Source: Nereida sp. MMG025 (GTDB lineage: Bacteria > Pseudomonadota > Alphaproteobacteria > Rhodobacterales > Rhodobacteraceae). From it: a stretch of DNA of 64,000 nucleotides. Both the position numbers and the translations under genes were made by a program. The notes beneath the pieces are model-generated. The model was not told the DNA's origin. It did not search any database and was given only the letters and a program-made list of their open reading frames with translations. The stretch covers positions 434,001 to 498,000 of the forward strand of contig NZ_JAKFZN010000003.1 of the NCBI RefSeq assembly GCF_021654165.1. Reading direction: 5' to 3'. Shown piece by piece: positions 51,701 to 59,375 of the stretch (its first letter is position 1; the number at the start of each line of letters is the position of its first letter).

Positions 51701-51785
51701 CCTCAAGACGGATGGAACGGCCGTGCACGCCAGAATTGTCGATCCGGTTTTTTATGACAAAGAAGGGGTGAAGCAAGATGTCTGA
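48771..51785 (+). CDS. soxA: Sarcosine oxidase alpha subunit
   Basis: 1004 residues, standard. The N-terminal ferredoxin-like part (about 15-100) is followed by an NAD-binding pyridine nucleotide-disulfide oxidoreductase domain with VLIIGGGVAGLTAALAAGRAG near residue 175, and a C-terminal aminomethyltransferase-like half (about 610-1000) that binds tetrahydrofolate and captures formaldehyde as methylene-THF. Start chosen at 48771, overlapping soxD; an ATG at 48756 is also in frame. Confidence 0.95.
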   Translation: MSTRLQTKGRLVNRDRQISFSFNGKRLKAYEGDTLASALLANDQMLVGRSFKYHRPRGVVASGAEEPNALVNLGEGHRFEPNARATTTEVFDGLKAGSQNHFPSLEFDVGAINQHLSRFLPAGFYYKMFIHPRPLWKHVYEPFIRQSAGLGKAPDAETRDPDTYEYFHAHTDVLIIGGGVAGLTAALAAGRAGAQVILCEQTADWGGRAAVDGDEIDGMPVEEWIKNALQELESMKNITLRTRMMGAGVYDHGYVLCYERLTDHIGPSEGPRHRLWKVRAKQVVTATGAIERPLSFAGNDIPGVMLASAVRDYAINYGVSAGDRTVVVTNNDDAYRTAIAMLDAGLSVPAVIDVRATPDTPLIERVKSRGVRVMQGMAIAKVKGGKRVTGVSVCSQAGEGAVLEDIACDVVAMSGGWSPVVHLWSHCGGKLTWDEAGAFFRPDPTRAPLSFDGTPFVIAAGSANGEMDEGAVLADAYTMGQEAAKRVGATPKGAAPTAKDTAQAPLLPVWMMPQGASYKLRSKMWLDYQNDVKVSDVQLAAQEGYESVEHTKRYTTLGMATDQGKLSNINGLAILAQELNAPIPQVGTTTFRPPYTPISMGAIAGEAKGEIFQPLRRTPMHDWHEAHGVYWEPVGHWRRPYCYPQSGESHEDAVNREVVNTRENLGLLDASTLGKLIVKGPDAGKFLDMLYTNMMSTLKPGRCRYGLMCSENGFLMDDGVVARIDDDTFLCHTTSGGADHIHAHMEEWLQTEWWDWQVHVANVTEQYGQIAVVGPKARDVLQSLGGMDVSKEALSFMGWADGTLGGIPVRIFRISFSGELSYEIAVDAGRAQELWELLHANGQQFGVMPYGTEALHILRAEKGFIMIGDETDGTVIPQDLGLHWALSKKKADYLGKRAQQRTHMTDPDRWLLVGLETVDGSVIPDGAYATGEGTNANGQKVVQGRVTSTYYSANLKRGIAMGLVLNGPDRMGEQLTFLKTDGTAVHARIVDPVFYDKEGVKQDV

Positions 51786-52341
51786 GGCGGTATCGGCCCT
51801 GAAAAGTGCAGAATATCAAGGGTTTGCACGGGTAAGTGAATGTGGTTTGCGCGGCATGATCACCGTGCGGGGCGATTTGGCATCGCGCAAATTGACCAAG
51901 GCGGTTGAGGACGCAACAGGCCAACAAATGCCCAAGCCGAGAATGGTGAACACAGACGGCCCATCGGGCATTGCATGGATGTCACCTGACGAGCTGCTTG
52001 TGATGGTGCCTTACGCAGATGTCACTGGAAAACTGGCGCAAATCGACAAAGCGCTGGCAGGTGAATTTGCAATGGCCGTGAATGTCAGTGATGCACGCGC
52101 TGTATTTGCGCTGAATGGCAACGCCCGCGAGGTTTTGGCCAAACTGTCACCCGCTGATATGCGTCGCAGTGCGCTGCCTGCAGGCGAGATGCGCCGCACG
52201 CGGCTGGCACAGGTGCCGGCGGCATTTTTTGCCGATGCCGATGATGCCTTTACGGTGGTCTGTTTTCGCTCGGTCGCGCACTATGTATTTGACCTGCTGA
52301 AGGCAGCATCTGATCCGTCCAGCGACGTAGGTTATTTCTAA
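51778..52341 (+). CDS. soxG: Sarcosine oxidase gamma subunit
   Basis: 187 residues of the SoxG/GcvT-like fold: GLRGMITVRGDLASRKLTKAV near the start, GIAWMSPDELLVMVPYADV, and the C-terminal RSVAHYVFDLLKAA. It completes the oxidase. It overlaps soxA by 8 bases and ends the operon. Confidence 0.93.
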   Translation: MSEAVSALKSAEYQGFARVSECGLRGMITVRGDLASRKLTKAVEDATGQQMPKPRMVNTDGPSGIAWMSPDELLVMVPYADVTGKLAQIDKALAGEFAMAVNVSDARAVFALNGNAREVLAKLSPADMRRSALPAGEMRRTRLAQVPAAFFADADDAFTVVCFRSVAHYVFDLLKAASDPSSDVGYF

Positions 52342-52416
52342 CGCCCCCTTGACCCGCCCCCACATGCGCCTCACATCAGGTGAAGCGAAACACAAATACC
52401 AAGAGGGGCCCGACAC

Positions 52417-53016
52417 ATGGCTTTTGAACTTCCTGATCTTCCTTACGCGCATGATGCACTTGCTGATGCTGGCATGTCCAAAGAGACGCTGGAGTATCAC
52501 CACGACCTGCACCACAAAGCCTATGTCGACAACGGCAACAAGCTGATTGCGGGCACCGAGTGGGAAAACAAGTCGATGGAAGAGATCATCGTGGGCACCT
52601 ACGATGCAAACGCTGTGGCGCAAAACGGCATCTTCAACAACATCAGCCAACTTTGGAACCACAACCAGTTTTGGGAAATGATGGGCCCTGGCAAATCCTC
52701 CATGCCGTCCGAATTAGAAGCCGCACTGAAAGACAGCTTTGGGTCGGTTGATAAATTCAAAGAAGAGTTCAGCGCCGCAGGCGCGGGTCAGTTCGGCTCT
52801 GGATGGGCGTGGCTGGTCAAGGACACTGACGGCGGCCTGAAAGTGACGAAAACAGAAAACGGCGTGAACCCTGTGTGCTTTGGTCAAACAGCACTGCTTG
52901 GGTGTGACGTGTGGGAGCACAGCTACTACATTGATTTCCGCAACAAACGCCCTGCCTATCTGACCAACTTTCTGGACAATCTGGTGAATTGGGAAAACGT
53001 TGCCAGCCGCATGTGA
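52417..53016 (+). CDS. sodB: Superoxide dismutase, Fe/Mn family
   Basis: 199 residues, no signal peptide, so cytoplasmic. Metal ligands: His in EYHHDLHHKAYVDN, His in NHNQFW, Asp and His in CDVWEHSYYIDF. The overall pattern, with LWNHNQFWEMMGP, is of the iron-type roseobacter enzyme; the metal cannot be fixed from sequence. It has its own AGAGGGG site and a strong terminator, so it is monocistronic. Confidence 0.95.
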   Translation: MAFELPDLPYAHDALADAGMSKETLEYHHDLHHKAYVDNGNKLIAGTEWENKSMEEIIVGTYDANAVAQNGIFNNISQLWNHNQFWEMMGPGKSSMPSELEAALKDSFGSVDKFKEEFSAAGAGQFGSGWAWLVKDTDGGLKVTKTENGVNPVCFGQTALLGCDVWEHSYYIDFRNKRPAYLTNFLDNLVNWENVASRM

Positions 53017-53037
53017 TTGGCAGCAACCTTGAATTTC

Positions 53038-53068
53038 AAAAGGGCAGGCCTTCGGGTCTGCCCTTTTT
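53038..53068 (+). terminator. Rho-independent terminator of sodB with UUCG loop
   Basis: AAAAGGGCAGGCC (53038-53050), TTCG, GGTCTGCCCTTTT then T. The C-UUCG-G tetraloop makes it very stable. Confidence 0.93.
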
Positions 53069-53128
53069 CATTTGGGAACCATGCAAGCCACTGCGCCGTT
53101 GATCTTTTGTAACCTTATGGAGGACAGC

Positions 53129-53347
53129 ATGGCAGATCGACACCGAAGCCAAGATGGCACCCGCGATACCGATAAATATCTTTCGGACGATGAAACCCCC
53201 AACCACCAAGGGCGCTCGGATGGTAATTTGCAAAGGCAGGTTGGCACGAAAGCGGCACTCAAACGTGCTGAAAAGGGCGAAGACGAAATCACCCGCGTTC
53301 GCAAATCCGACAAGATTTCAGCAGGCGAGGACACACGCGATGACTAA
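53129..53347 (+). CDS. Small charged hydrophilic protein
   Basis: 72 residues from ATG 53129 (GGAGGA 6 bases upstream). Very hydrophilic: MADRHRSQDGTRDTDKYLSD, then KAALKRAEKGEDEITRVRKS. No Cys or membrane segment; probably disordered. No family recognised. It overlaps the host-attachment-family gene by 8 bases, which ties their expression. Confidence 0.65.
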   Translation: MADRHRSQDGTRDTDKYLSDDETPNHQGRSDGNLQRQVGTKAALKRAEKGEDEITRVRKSDKISAGEDTRDD

Positions 53348-53792
53348 GCTACACAACGGAACATGGGTTGTCATTGCAGACGGCGAAAAAGCCTTGTTTC
53401 TTCATAATCTGACCGATGGCGCGGATCCGCATCTTGAGGTGTTCCGCGAAGAAGAACAGGACAATCCCAAAGACATTGATCAATCGGCAAACAGACCCGG
53501 CCGCATGCCTGATACGGGGCAGGGCCAACGCTCTGCTTTGGATGACACCGATTGGCACGAACTGGCCAAGGACCGATTTGCCGCCGATCTTGCCGACATT
53601 CTGTATATGCAGGCGCACAAGGGCCAGTTTGATCACTTGGTCATTTGCGCACCCCCCAAAACACTGGGCGAGTTGCGTGATCAGATGCATCAAGAGGTCA
53701 GCGAAAAAGTGATCGGCGAGGTGCCAAAAACCCTCACGAACCATCCCGTGACCGAAATCGAAGAGATCATAAAAAACGACTTGGCGGCCTAG
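53340..53792 (+). CDS. Host attachment family (BaeRF-like) protein
   Basis: 150 residues from ATG 53340; a longer frame from 53154 is out of step with the gene before it. It begins GTWVVIADGEKALFL and has FDHLVICAPPKTLGELRDQM and the end TNHPVTEIEEIIK, all family hallmarks. The name derives from an Agrobacterium plant-attachment study; the fold is related to release-factor-1-like (baeRF) domains, and a role in stress or ribosome quality control is possible. Confidence 0.88.
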   Translation: MTKLHNGTWVVIADGEKALFLHNLTDGADPHLEVFREEEQDNPKDIDQSANRPGRMPDTGQGQRSALDDTDWHELAKDRFAADLADILYMQAHKGQFDHLVICAPPKTLGELRDQMHQEVSEKVIGEVPKTLTNHPVTEIEEIIKNDLAA

Positions 53793-53864
53793 CCCGTTTT
53801 GGCAATGCATTGCCCGTCAACACAGTGACTTGACGGCGCAATGCATTGGGCGCACGACTGCGTC

Positions 53865-54758
53865 ATGAGCGAAAGTGCAAAAGGCATCGCCGCAATGATT
53901 GTGGCCTGTGCGATGTGGGGGTTGTCCCCGCTGTTTTACGCACAGCTGTCGCATGTCCCTGCTGGCGAAGTCCTTGCACATCGAACCCTTTGGTCGCTGC
54001 TGCTTTTTATTGTCATTTTGATATTTCAACGGCGGTTGGCGGCGCTGCCCCGTGCTATCGGGACAGGGCGGCGTTTCGGAATTATCCTTCTGGCGTCAAC
54101 CATGATCGCGGTGAATTGGGGGCTGTTCATCTGGTCGGTGCAGGTTGGTCGGGTGACCGAAACATCGCTTGGATATTATATCTTCCCGCTGGTCGCGGTT
54201 TTGTTCGGGATGGTGTTTTTCGGCGAACGACTGAAAGGCGCACAGATGCTTGCGGTTGGCTTGGCCAGCTGCGCAGTCGTGGTGCTGACCATCGGTTTGG
54301 GCGCGGCGCCGTGGATTGCATTGATCCTTGCGGTGACCTTTGCATTTTACGGTGTCTTGAAAAAGCGACTTGATACAGGGCCCGTGGTTTCGGTTGCGGC
54401 CGAAGTGTTGGTTCTGGCCCCCGTCGCCTTGCTTTGGCTGGCTTATACATGGCCTGCGTCAGATGCATGGCTGACCCCGCGCAGTCTGATTTTTCTGGTG
54501 CTCTCGGGGCCGATGACCGCGGGCCCCTTGATGTTGTTCAGCTACGCCACGCGCCGTGCAAGTATGGCCACGGTTGGCTTGGTCCAATACCTCAATCCGA
54601 CACTGCAATTTTTCTGCGCGGTCGTGGTTTTTGCCGAACCTTTCACGCGCTGGCATGCTATTGCCTTTCCGCTGATCTGGGTTGCCTTGGCGGTCTATTC
54701 GGTCTCGACCCTGCGGACCGCATCAAAAGCCAAGCGTGATGCCGCGGTGCCAGGCTAA
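53865..54758 (+). CDS. rarD: EamA-family transporter RarD
   Basis: 297 residues from ATG 53865; an ATG 24 bases upstream is also in frame and neither has a clear ribosome binding site. Ten transmembrane helices. RarD signatures: AKGIAAMIVACAMWGLSPLFY, EVLAHRTLWSLLL, NWGLFIWSVQVGRVTETSLGYYI. Named for chloramphenicol resistance in pseudomonads; the real substrate is unknown. Its stop overlaps the stop of the LOG gene by 4 bases. Confidence 0.92.
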   Translation: MSESAKGIAAMIVACAMWGLSPLFYAQLSHVPAGEVLAHRTLWSLLLFIVILIFQRRLAALPRAIGTGRRFGIILLASTMIAVNWGLFIWSVQVGRVTETSLGYYIFPLVAVLFGMVFFGERLKGAQMLAVGLASCAVVVLTIGLGAAPWIALILAVTFAFYGVLKKRLDTGPVVSVAAEVLVLAPVALLWLAYTWPASDAWLTPRSLIFLVLSGPMTAGPLMLFSYATRRASMATVGLVQYLNPTLQFFCAVVVFAEPFTRWHAIAFPLIWVALAVYSVSTLRTASKAKRDAAVPG

Positions 54759-55306
54759 CCGTGATCCATAGCTGCCAAAAGGGCGGGAACGGTTTTCACC
54801 ACCTGAAAAAAGTCGCGGTTTTGTGGCCCTGCAAACCCTTGGGCGATGATGTGGTCAATCAAATCCTCAAGCGGTTTCCAGTAGTCTTTCACGCTCAGCA
54901 GAAAGATGGGTTTGTTGTGCAACCCAAGCTGTTTCCATGTCAGAACCTCAAAGAACTCGTCCAGAGAGCCTGCGCCACCCGGCAAAACCACGATGACATC
55001 CGCGTTCATGAACATAACCTTTTTGCGCTCATGCATGGTTTCGGTCACTACAAACGTGGAAAGATCCCGCTTGCCGACTTCCATATCCATCAAATGGGTG
55101 GGGATGACGCCAAAGGTTTCTGCGCCCGCCTCTTGGGCCGCGCGCGCGGTTGCACCCATCAAGCCCACATCGCCCGCCCCATAGACCAGACGCCATCCTT
55201 TGGCGGCAATCGCAGTCCCAAGGTCTGTCGCCGCAGCGACATAGGCAGGGTCGGTGCCGTCCCGTGCGCCGCAGTAGACGCAGATCGATAAGTGGCGGCT
55301 GATCAT
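54755..55306 (-). CDS. LOG-family nucleoside 5'-monophosphate phosphoribohydrolase
   Basis: 183 residues from ATG 55306 (AAGGATG upstream); the frame is open to 55363. The LOG motif PGGAGSLDEFFEVLTW is complete, as is SICVYCGARDGTDPAY at the start and GLHNKPIFLL. These proteins cleave ribose 5-phosphate from nucleoside monophosphates, including cytokinin precursors. The bacterial role is probably nucleotide salvage; cytokinin-like products are possible. Confidence 0.92.
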   Translation of the reverse strand: MISRHLSICVYCGARDGTDPAYVAAATDLGTAIAAKGWRLVYGAGDVGLMGATARAAQEAGAETFGVIPTHLMDMEVGKRDLSTFVVTETMHERKKVMFMNADVIVVLPGGAGSLDEFFEVLTWKQLGLHNKPIFLLSVKDYWKPLEDLIDHIIAQGFAGPQNRDFFQVVKTVPALLAAMDHG

Positions 55307-55416
55307 GGGGGCGCATCCTTCGCGTTTGATGTTTTGACCCAAGGTGTTGCGGTTGATAGACAAGTCAAAACGCCTGGGACAAACCTAGCGACGAAATCAA
55401 CAAGGTTAAAGCGCCG

Positions 55417-56409
55417 ATGACAGGACGACAGCTTGCTCTTTTCTTAGGTGGTGTCGCCGTGCTGGCCCTGACGCTGTCCCCATATGTCTTTGCCACCAAA
55501 CCCGAAGGCAGCCAAACGCCAGAGGTTGCGGCCGCGGTGCCTGCGCCTGAACCAGCGGTAGCGTCCAATCCCACCAAGCCCGCGCCAGAGGCCAAGGCGC
55601 AGATCGCAGTTGATGTGTTTCGCGTCGATGCCTCAGGGCAGCTTTTGGTGGCAGGAACAGCACCAGCCTTGGCCGAGGTGGAGGTGCGTGCAGACGATGT
55701 GGCGATCACCCGTGGTCAAAGTGACAGCGCAGGTAATTTCGCCATCTTTGCAGATATCGGCCTGTCCGAAAACGCGCGTGTGTTGACCCTTCATACCCTT
55801 GGCGATGACGCGCTGACATCAGACCCTTTCATCATCGACGGGCGTGCCGCACCCGCCACCGCCGATGCACCGGCCAGCCCCCCTGCAGTTGTCGTGGCCG
55901 AGGCAGAAACGGTCCGCGTCGTGACCCCGCCCACAACCGATACACCCCCACAGGCCAAGACGGTGATCCTCGATAGCATCGGCTATGATAGCCTTGGCGA
56001 TGTGCAACTGGCAGGGCGCGCGCCCCAATCGGGCAGCGTGCGGGTCTATCTCGACAATCGCGTTGTGGCCGAAACACTGGTGTCCGATGGCGCGTGGGGC
56101 AGTGATCTGCCGCAGGTGGACCCTGGCACTTACACGCTCAGAGTGGACCAGATAGATGAGGCGGGAACGGTGACATCGCGCATCGAAACGCCGTTTCAAC
56201 GCGAAGCGCCCGAGGTTCTGGCCGCGATCGCTGATGCGCAAGACACCTTTGTGCGCCGCACCATCCAACCGGGTGCCACGCTTTGGGCCATCGCCGAAGA
56301 ACGCTATGGCAATGGGGTGTTTTACCTCAAAGTCTTTGAGGCGAACCGCGATATCATTCGCGACCCCGATCTAATCTTCCCCGGTCAGGTGTTCCGCGTG
56401 CCAAACTAG
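55417..56409 (+). CDS. LysM peptidoglycan-binding protein
   Basis: 330 residues. One N-terminal transmembrane helix (LALFLGGVAVLALTLSPYVF), a Pro/Ala-rich linker, two Ig-like or bacterial-adhesin-like beta domains (about 65-140 and 185-265), and a C-terminal LysM domain (about 278-329, TIQPGATLWAIAEERYG). It should sit in the inner membrane and bind peptidoglycan. Such roseobacter proteins are common; the exact role is unknown. Confidence 0.9.
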   Translation: MTGRQLALFLGGVAVLALTLSPYVFATKPEGSQTPEVAAAVPAPEPAVASNPTKPAPEAKAQIAVDVFRVDASGQLLVAGTAPALAEVEVRADDVAITRGQSDSAGNFAIFADIGLSENARVLTLHTLGDDALTSDPFIIDGRAAPATADAPASPPAVVVAEAETVRVVTPPTTDTPPQAKTVILDSIGYDSLGDVQLAGRAPQSGSVRVYLDNRVVAETLVSDGAWGSDLPQVDPGTYTLRVDQIDEAGTVTSRIETPFQREAPEVLAAIADAQDTFVRRTIQPGATLWAIAEERYGNGVFYLKVFEANRDIIRDPDLIFPGQVFRVPN

Positions 56410-56437
56410 CGCCGTGCCCTTTGCAGCTGTTCGGCCT

Positions 56438-56469
56438 GCCTGCGGCGCGGATATTTAGAAACAAAAGAA
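56438..56469 (+). repeat. Dispersed repeat R3, copy 3
   Basis: Identical over 32 bases to 44666-44697. It lies in the 140-base gap between the LysM gene and the Atm1-type gene, on the plus strand. Confidence 0.8.
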
Positions 56470-56549
56470 ATTGGGGGCGCTTGGGCGCAGGGGGTTTTTA
56501 TTCCTTGGTGGGCGGCTTAGGTTAGGGGGCTGTTGCTGATAGGATATCC

Positions 56550-58367
56550 ATGCGCCGTCTTCCCAAAACCTCTAGCAATCTAAACGACGAGCAGATCAGT
56601 GGTTGGCGCACGATCAAACGTGTGGCCCCCTACATGTGGCCTGCCGAACATCCTTGGGTGAAGCGCCGCGTGGTGGCCGCACTGGCGGTTTTGGTTATGG
56701 CCAAGGTGATCGCTGTGGCCACGCCGCAGTTCTACAAATACGCGGTCGACAGCCTGACAGGCGAAGAGGGCGCGACGATGCTGGCAATCGGCGCCATCGG
56801 GCTGACCGTAGCCTACGGCATGGCGCGCTTGATGACGGTGGGCTTTCAACAGTTGCGTGATGTCATCTTTGCGCGTGTGGGCCAGCGCGCGCTGCGCCAG
56901 TTGGCGCTGGAAACCTTCACCCATATTCATCGCCTGTCGATGCGCTATCATATCACCCGCAAGACAGGCGGCCTGAGCCGCATCATCGAGCGCGGCGTCA
57001 AAGGCGTAGAGTTTCTGTTGCGCTTTTTGCTGTTCTCCATCGGGCCGCTGATCCTTGAATTGCTGATGATCGGCGTCGTTTTGGCGATCCTGTTTGACCC
57101 TTGGTATCTGGTTGTCGTGGTCGTTACGATTGCGCTTTATGTCTGGTTCACATTCGCGGTGACCGAATGGCGCGTGAAAATCCGTAAAGTGATGAACGAC
57201 CAAGATACAGACGCCAATCAAAAAGCCATCGACAGCCTGCTGAATTTCGAGACCGTCAAATACTTCGGGGCCGAAACCCGCGAAGCGCAACGCTACGATG
57301 GCGCGATGCAGCAATATGAGGCGGCGGCGCTCAAGACATCATATTCACTTGCGTTCCTGAATTTCGGCCAGTCCCTGATCATCACCAGCGGTCTTGTCGG
57401 CGTCATGGTCATGGCCGCCGTGGGCGTGCAAAACGGGGCGCTGACGGTGGGCGATTTTGTCATGGTCAACGCCTATATGATCCAGATCACCATGCCGCTG
57501 AACTTTCTGGGCACAGTCTACCGCGAAATTCGTCAGGCGTTGATAGACATGGGCGATATGTTTGACCTGCTGGAACAACCCGCCGAGGTGCAAGACAAAG
57601 CAGGTGCCAAGCCTTTGCAGGTCAAAGGGGGCGAGGTTGTGCTAGATGACATTCACTTCGGCTATGATGCCGCGCGCCCCATCCTTAAAGGTGTGAGCAT
57701 ACACGCCAAAGCAGGCGAAACTGTTGCCATCGTCGGCCCGTCTGGATCGGGCAAGTCGACCATCGGGCGGCTGTTGTTCCGCTTTTACGATGTCGGCGAC
57801 GGTGCCCTTGTGATCGACGGCCAAGACGTGCGCGATGTGACCCAAGACAGTTTGCATGCGCAGATCGGCGTCGTGCCGCAGGATACCGTTCTGTTCAACG
57901 ATACCATCCTTTACAACATCGCCTATGGCCGCCCCGAGGCAAGCCGCGCCGAGATTGAAGGCGCTGCCAAAGCCGCCAAGATCCACGACTTTATCATGGG
58001 GCTGCCTGAGGGTTATGAAACAACCGTGGGCGAACGGGGCCTCAAGCTGTCTGGCGGTGAAAAGCAACGGGTGGGCATTGCGCGCACATTGCTGAAAGAC
58101 CCGCCCATCTTGTTGCTGGATGAGGCGACATCGGCGCTGGATAGTGAAACCGAACGCGATATTCAGGACGCGCTGCAAGGTTTGGGGCAGGGGCGCACGG
58201 TCTTTACGATTGCGCACCGCCTATCCACGATCACAGCCGCGGATCAGATCATCGTGCTGGAAAACGGCGTGATCACCGAACGCGGCACCTTTGATGCGTT
58301 GCTGGAACGCGGCGGGCGTTTTTCAGATATGTGGCACCGTCAGCAGAACGACGAAGAAGCGGCCTAG
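56550..58367 (+). CDS. Atm1/ABCB7-type ABC exporter
   Basis: 605 residues, a half-transporter with six transmembrane helices (about 40-330) and an ATPase domain (about 365-600): Walker A GPSGSGKST, signature LSGGEKQR, Walker B ILLLDEATSALD, and H-loop IAHRLST. The region DTDANQKAIDSLLNFETVKYF is typical of Atm1/HMT relatives that export glutathione conjugates or glutathione persulfide and protect against heavy metals. It works as a homodimer in the inner membrane. It overlaps the stop of the RTX-like gene by 4 bases. Confidence 0.92.
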   Translation: MRRLPKTSSNLNDEQISGWRTIKRVAPYMWPAEHPWVKRRVVAALAVLVMAKVIAVATPQFYKYAVDSLTGEEGATMLAIGAIGLTVAYGMARLMTVGFQQLRDVIFARVGQRALRQLALETFTHIHRLSMRYHITRKTGGLSRIIERGVKGVEFLLRFLLFSIGPLILELLMIGVVLAILFDPWYLVVVVVTIALYVWFTFAVTEWRVKIRKVMNDQDTDANQKAIDSLLNFETVKYFGAETREAQRYDGAMQQYEAAALKTSYSLAFLNFGQSLIITSGLVGVMVMAAVGVQNGALTVGDFVMVNAYMIQITMPLNFLGTVYREIRQALIDMGDMFDLLEQPAEVQDKAGAKPLQVKGGEVVLDDIHFGYDAARPILKGVSIHAKAGETVAIVGPSGSGKSTIGRLLFRFYDVGDGALVIDGQDVRDVTQDSLHAQIGVVPQDTVLFNDTILYNIAYGRPEASRAEIEGAAKAAKIHDFIMGLPEGYETTVGERGLKLSGGEKQRVGIARTLLKDPPILLLDEATSALDSETERDIQDALQGLGQGRTVFTIAHRLSTITAADQIIVLENGVITERGTFDALLERGGRFSDMWHRQQNDEEAA

Positions 58368-59263
58368 CGCACCACCTGAATGTTCGAGAACTGGACGTCA
58401 TCGACATCGGTGTCCTGCACAATCGCCAAAAGCTGTCCGTTCAGGCTGATGTGCGTGTCATCCGCGCTTTGTTCAAACAGCAGATCGTTGAAGTCGGGAT
58501 CGCTGCCAAAGCCCGGGCCAAGGATCGGATTTTCACCTGCAAACCGAAGCTCTAACATCTCGTTTTTGGGATTATAGTCGGTGATTGTCACGGCAGTGGC
58601 ATTGGGTGATTCAACCGACAAGCTAAAGCTGTCGATGCCATCGCCACCGCTGACCGTATCGCCATCATCAAAGAAAAGCTGGTCGGCCCCTTTGCCACCA
58701 AAGAGCTGATCTGGGCGGGCCTCAACGCCGTCGAACTGTGGCAGGATATCAAGCGCGGACAAGAGATCACCTCCCGTTCCGCCATAAAGCGTATCAGCCC
58801 CCGAGATCGAGTAAAGACTATCTGCGCCGCCGCCGCCGCGCACCAGATCATCGCCGCCATAGTCGGGATCGTTGCGCCCGCCAACGTCGCCAAAATAGTC
58901 ATCGCCTTGGCCCAAAAACACTTGGTCATCACCGTCACCCGGCGATACCTCATCGTTGCCGTCACCTGCAAAGATGGTGTCGTTACTGGGGCCGTCCAGA
59001 TCAACCCGATCGTCGCCACCTTGGGTGTTGATATACAGGTCTTGCGTGCTTTCCAGATCAATTACCGTGTTTGGTTCATCATCGCCAATGATGCGGGTCG
59101 GCTTGGCTGTCGGCTCAGGCTCGGCAGGGGGCTCGGATGGCGGTGTTGGTTCAGGGGGCAGGTTCTCTTCTTCGTCGGCACGGGTGGTTTCATCGTCATC
59201 AAACACATTTACAAGCCCAACAAGGCCAAGCGAGACGAGCAGGGGAAGCAAAAACAATGACAT
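58364..59263 (-). CDS. RTX-like calcium-binding repeat protein with N-terminal anchor
   Basis: 299 residues. A hydrophobic N-terminal helix (MSLFLLPLLVSLGLVGLV), a Pro/Glu-rich linker (about 30-60), then hemolysin-type repeats such as GGDDRVDLDG, AGDGNDEVSPGDGDDQVFLG and GGTGGDLL (about 75-200), and a C-terminal beta domain (GGDGIDSFSLSVES onward). RTX repeats fold when calcium binds outside the cell, and the C-terminal half resembles type I secretion signals. The N-terminal segment is unusual for a type I substrate and may tether it. Role unknown. Confidence 0.85.
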   Translation of the reverse strand: MSLFLLPLLVSLGLVGLVNVFDDDETTRADEEENLPPEPTPPSEPPAEPEPTAKPTRIIGDDEPNTVIDLESTQDLYINTQGGDDRVDLDGPSNDTIFAGDGNDEVSPGDGDDQVFLGQGDDYFGDVGGRNDPDYGGDDLVRGGGGADSLYSISGADTLYGGTGGDLLSALDILPQFDGVEARPDQLFGGKGADQLFFDDGDTVSGGDGIDSFSLSVESPNATAVTITDYNPKNEMLELRFAGENPILGPGFGSDPDFNDLLFEQSADDTHISLNGQLLAIVQDTDVDDVQFSNIQVVR

Positions 59264-59314
59264 ACCAATAGACCCTTTCGATGTCCCGTCAGGCTATCAT
59301 CCCTAAGAGTTACT

Positions 59315-59345
59315 AAAAAACCCCCCGATGTGTCACATCGGGGGG
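59315..59345 (-). terminator. Terminator of the RND efflux operon
   Basis: CCCCCCGATGTG (59321-59332) and its complement (59334-59345), with A6 on the left that becomes a T-run on the minus strand. It ends the operon after the permease stop at 59376. Confidence 0.88.
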
Positions 59346-59375
59346 CGTGGTCGAAACACTGTGTTGCCAAAACGG

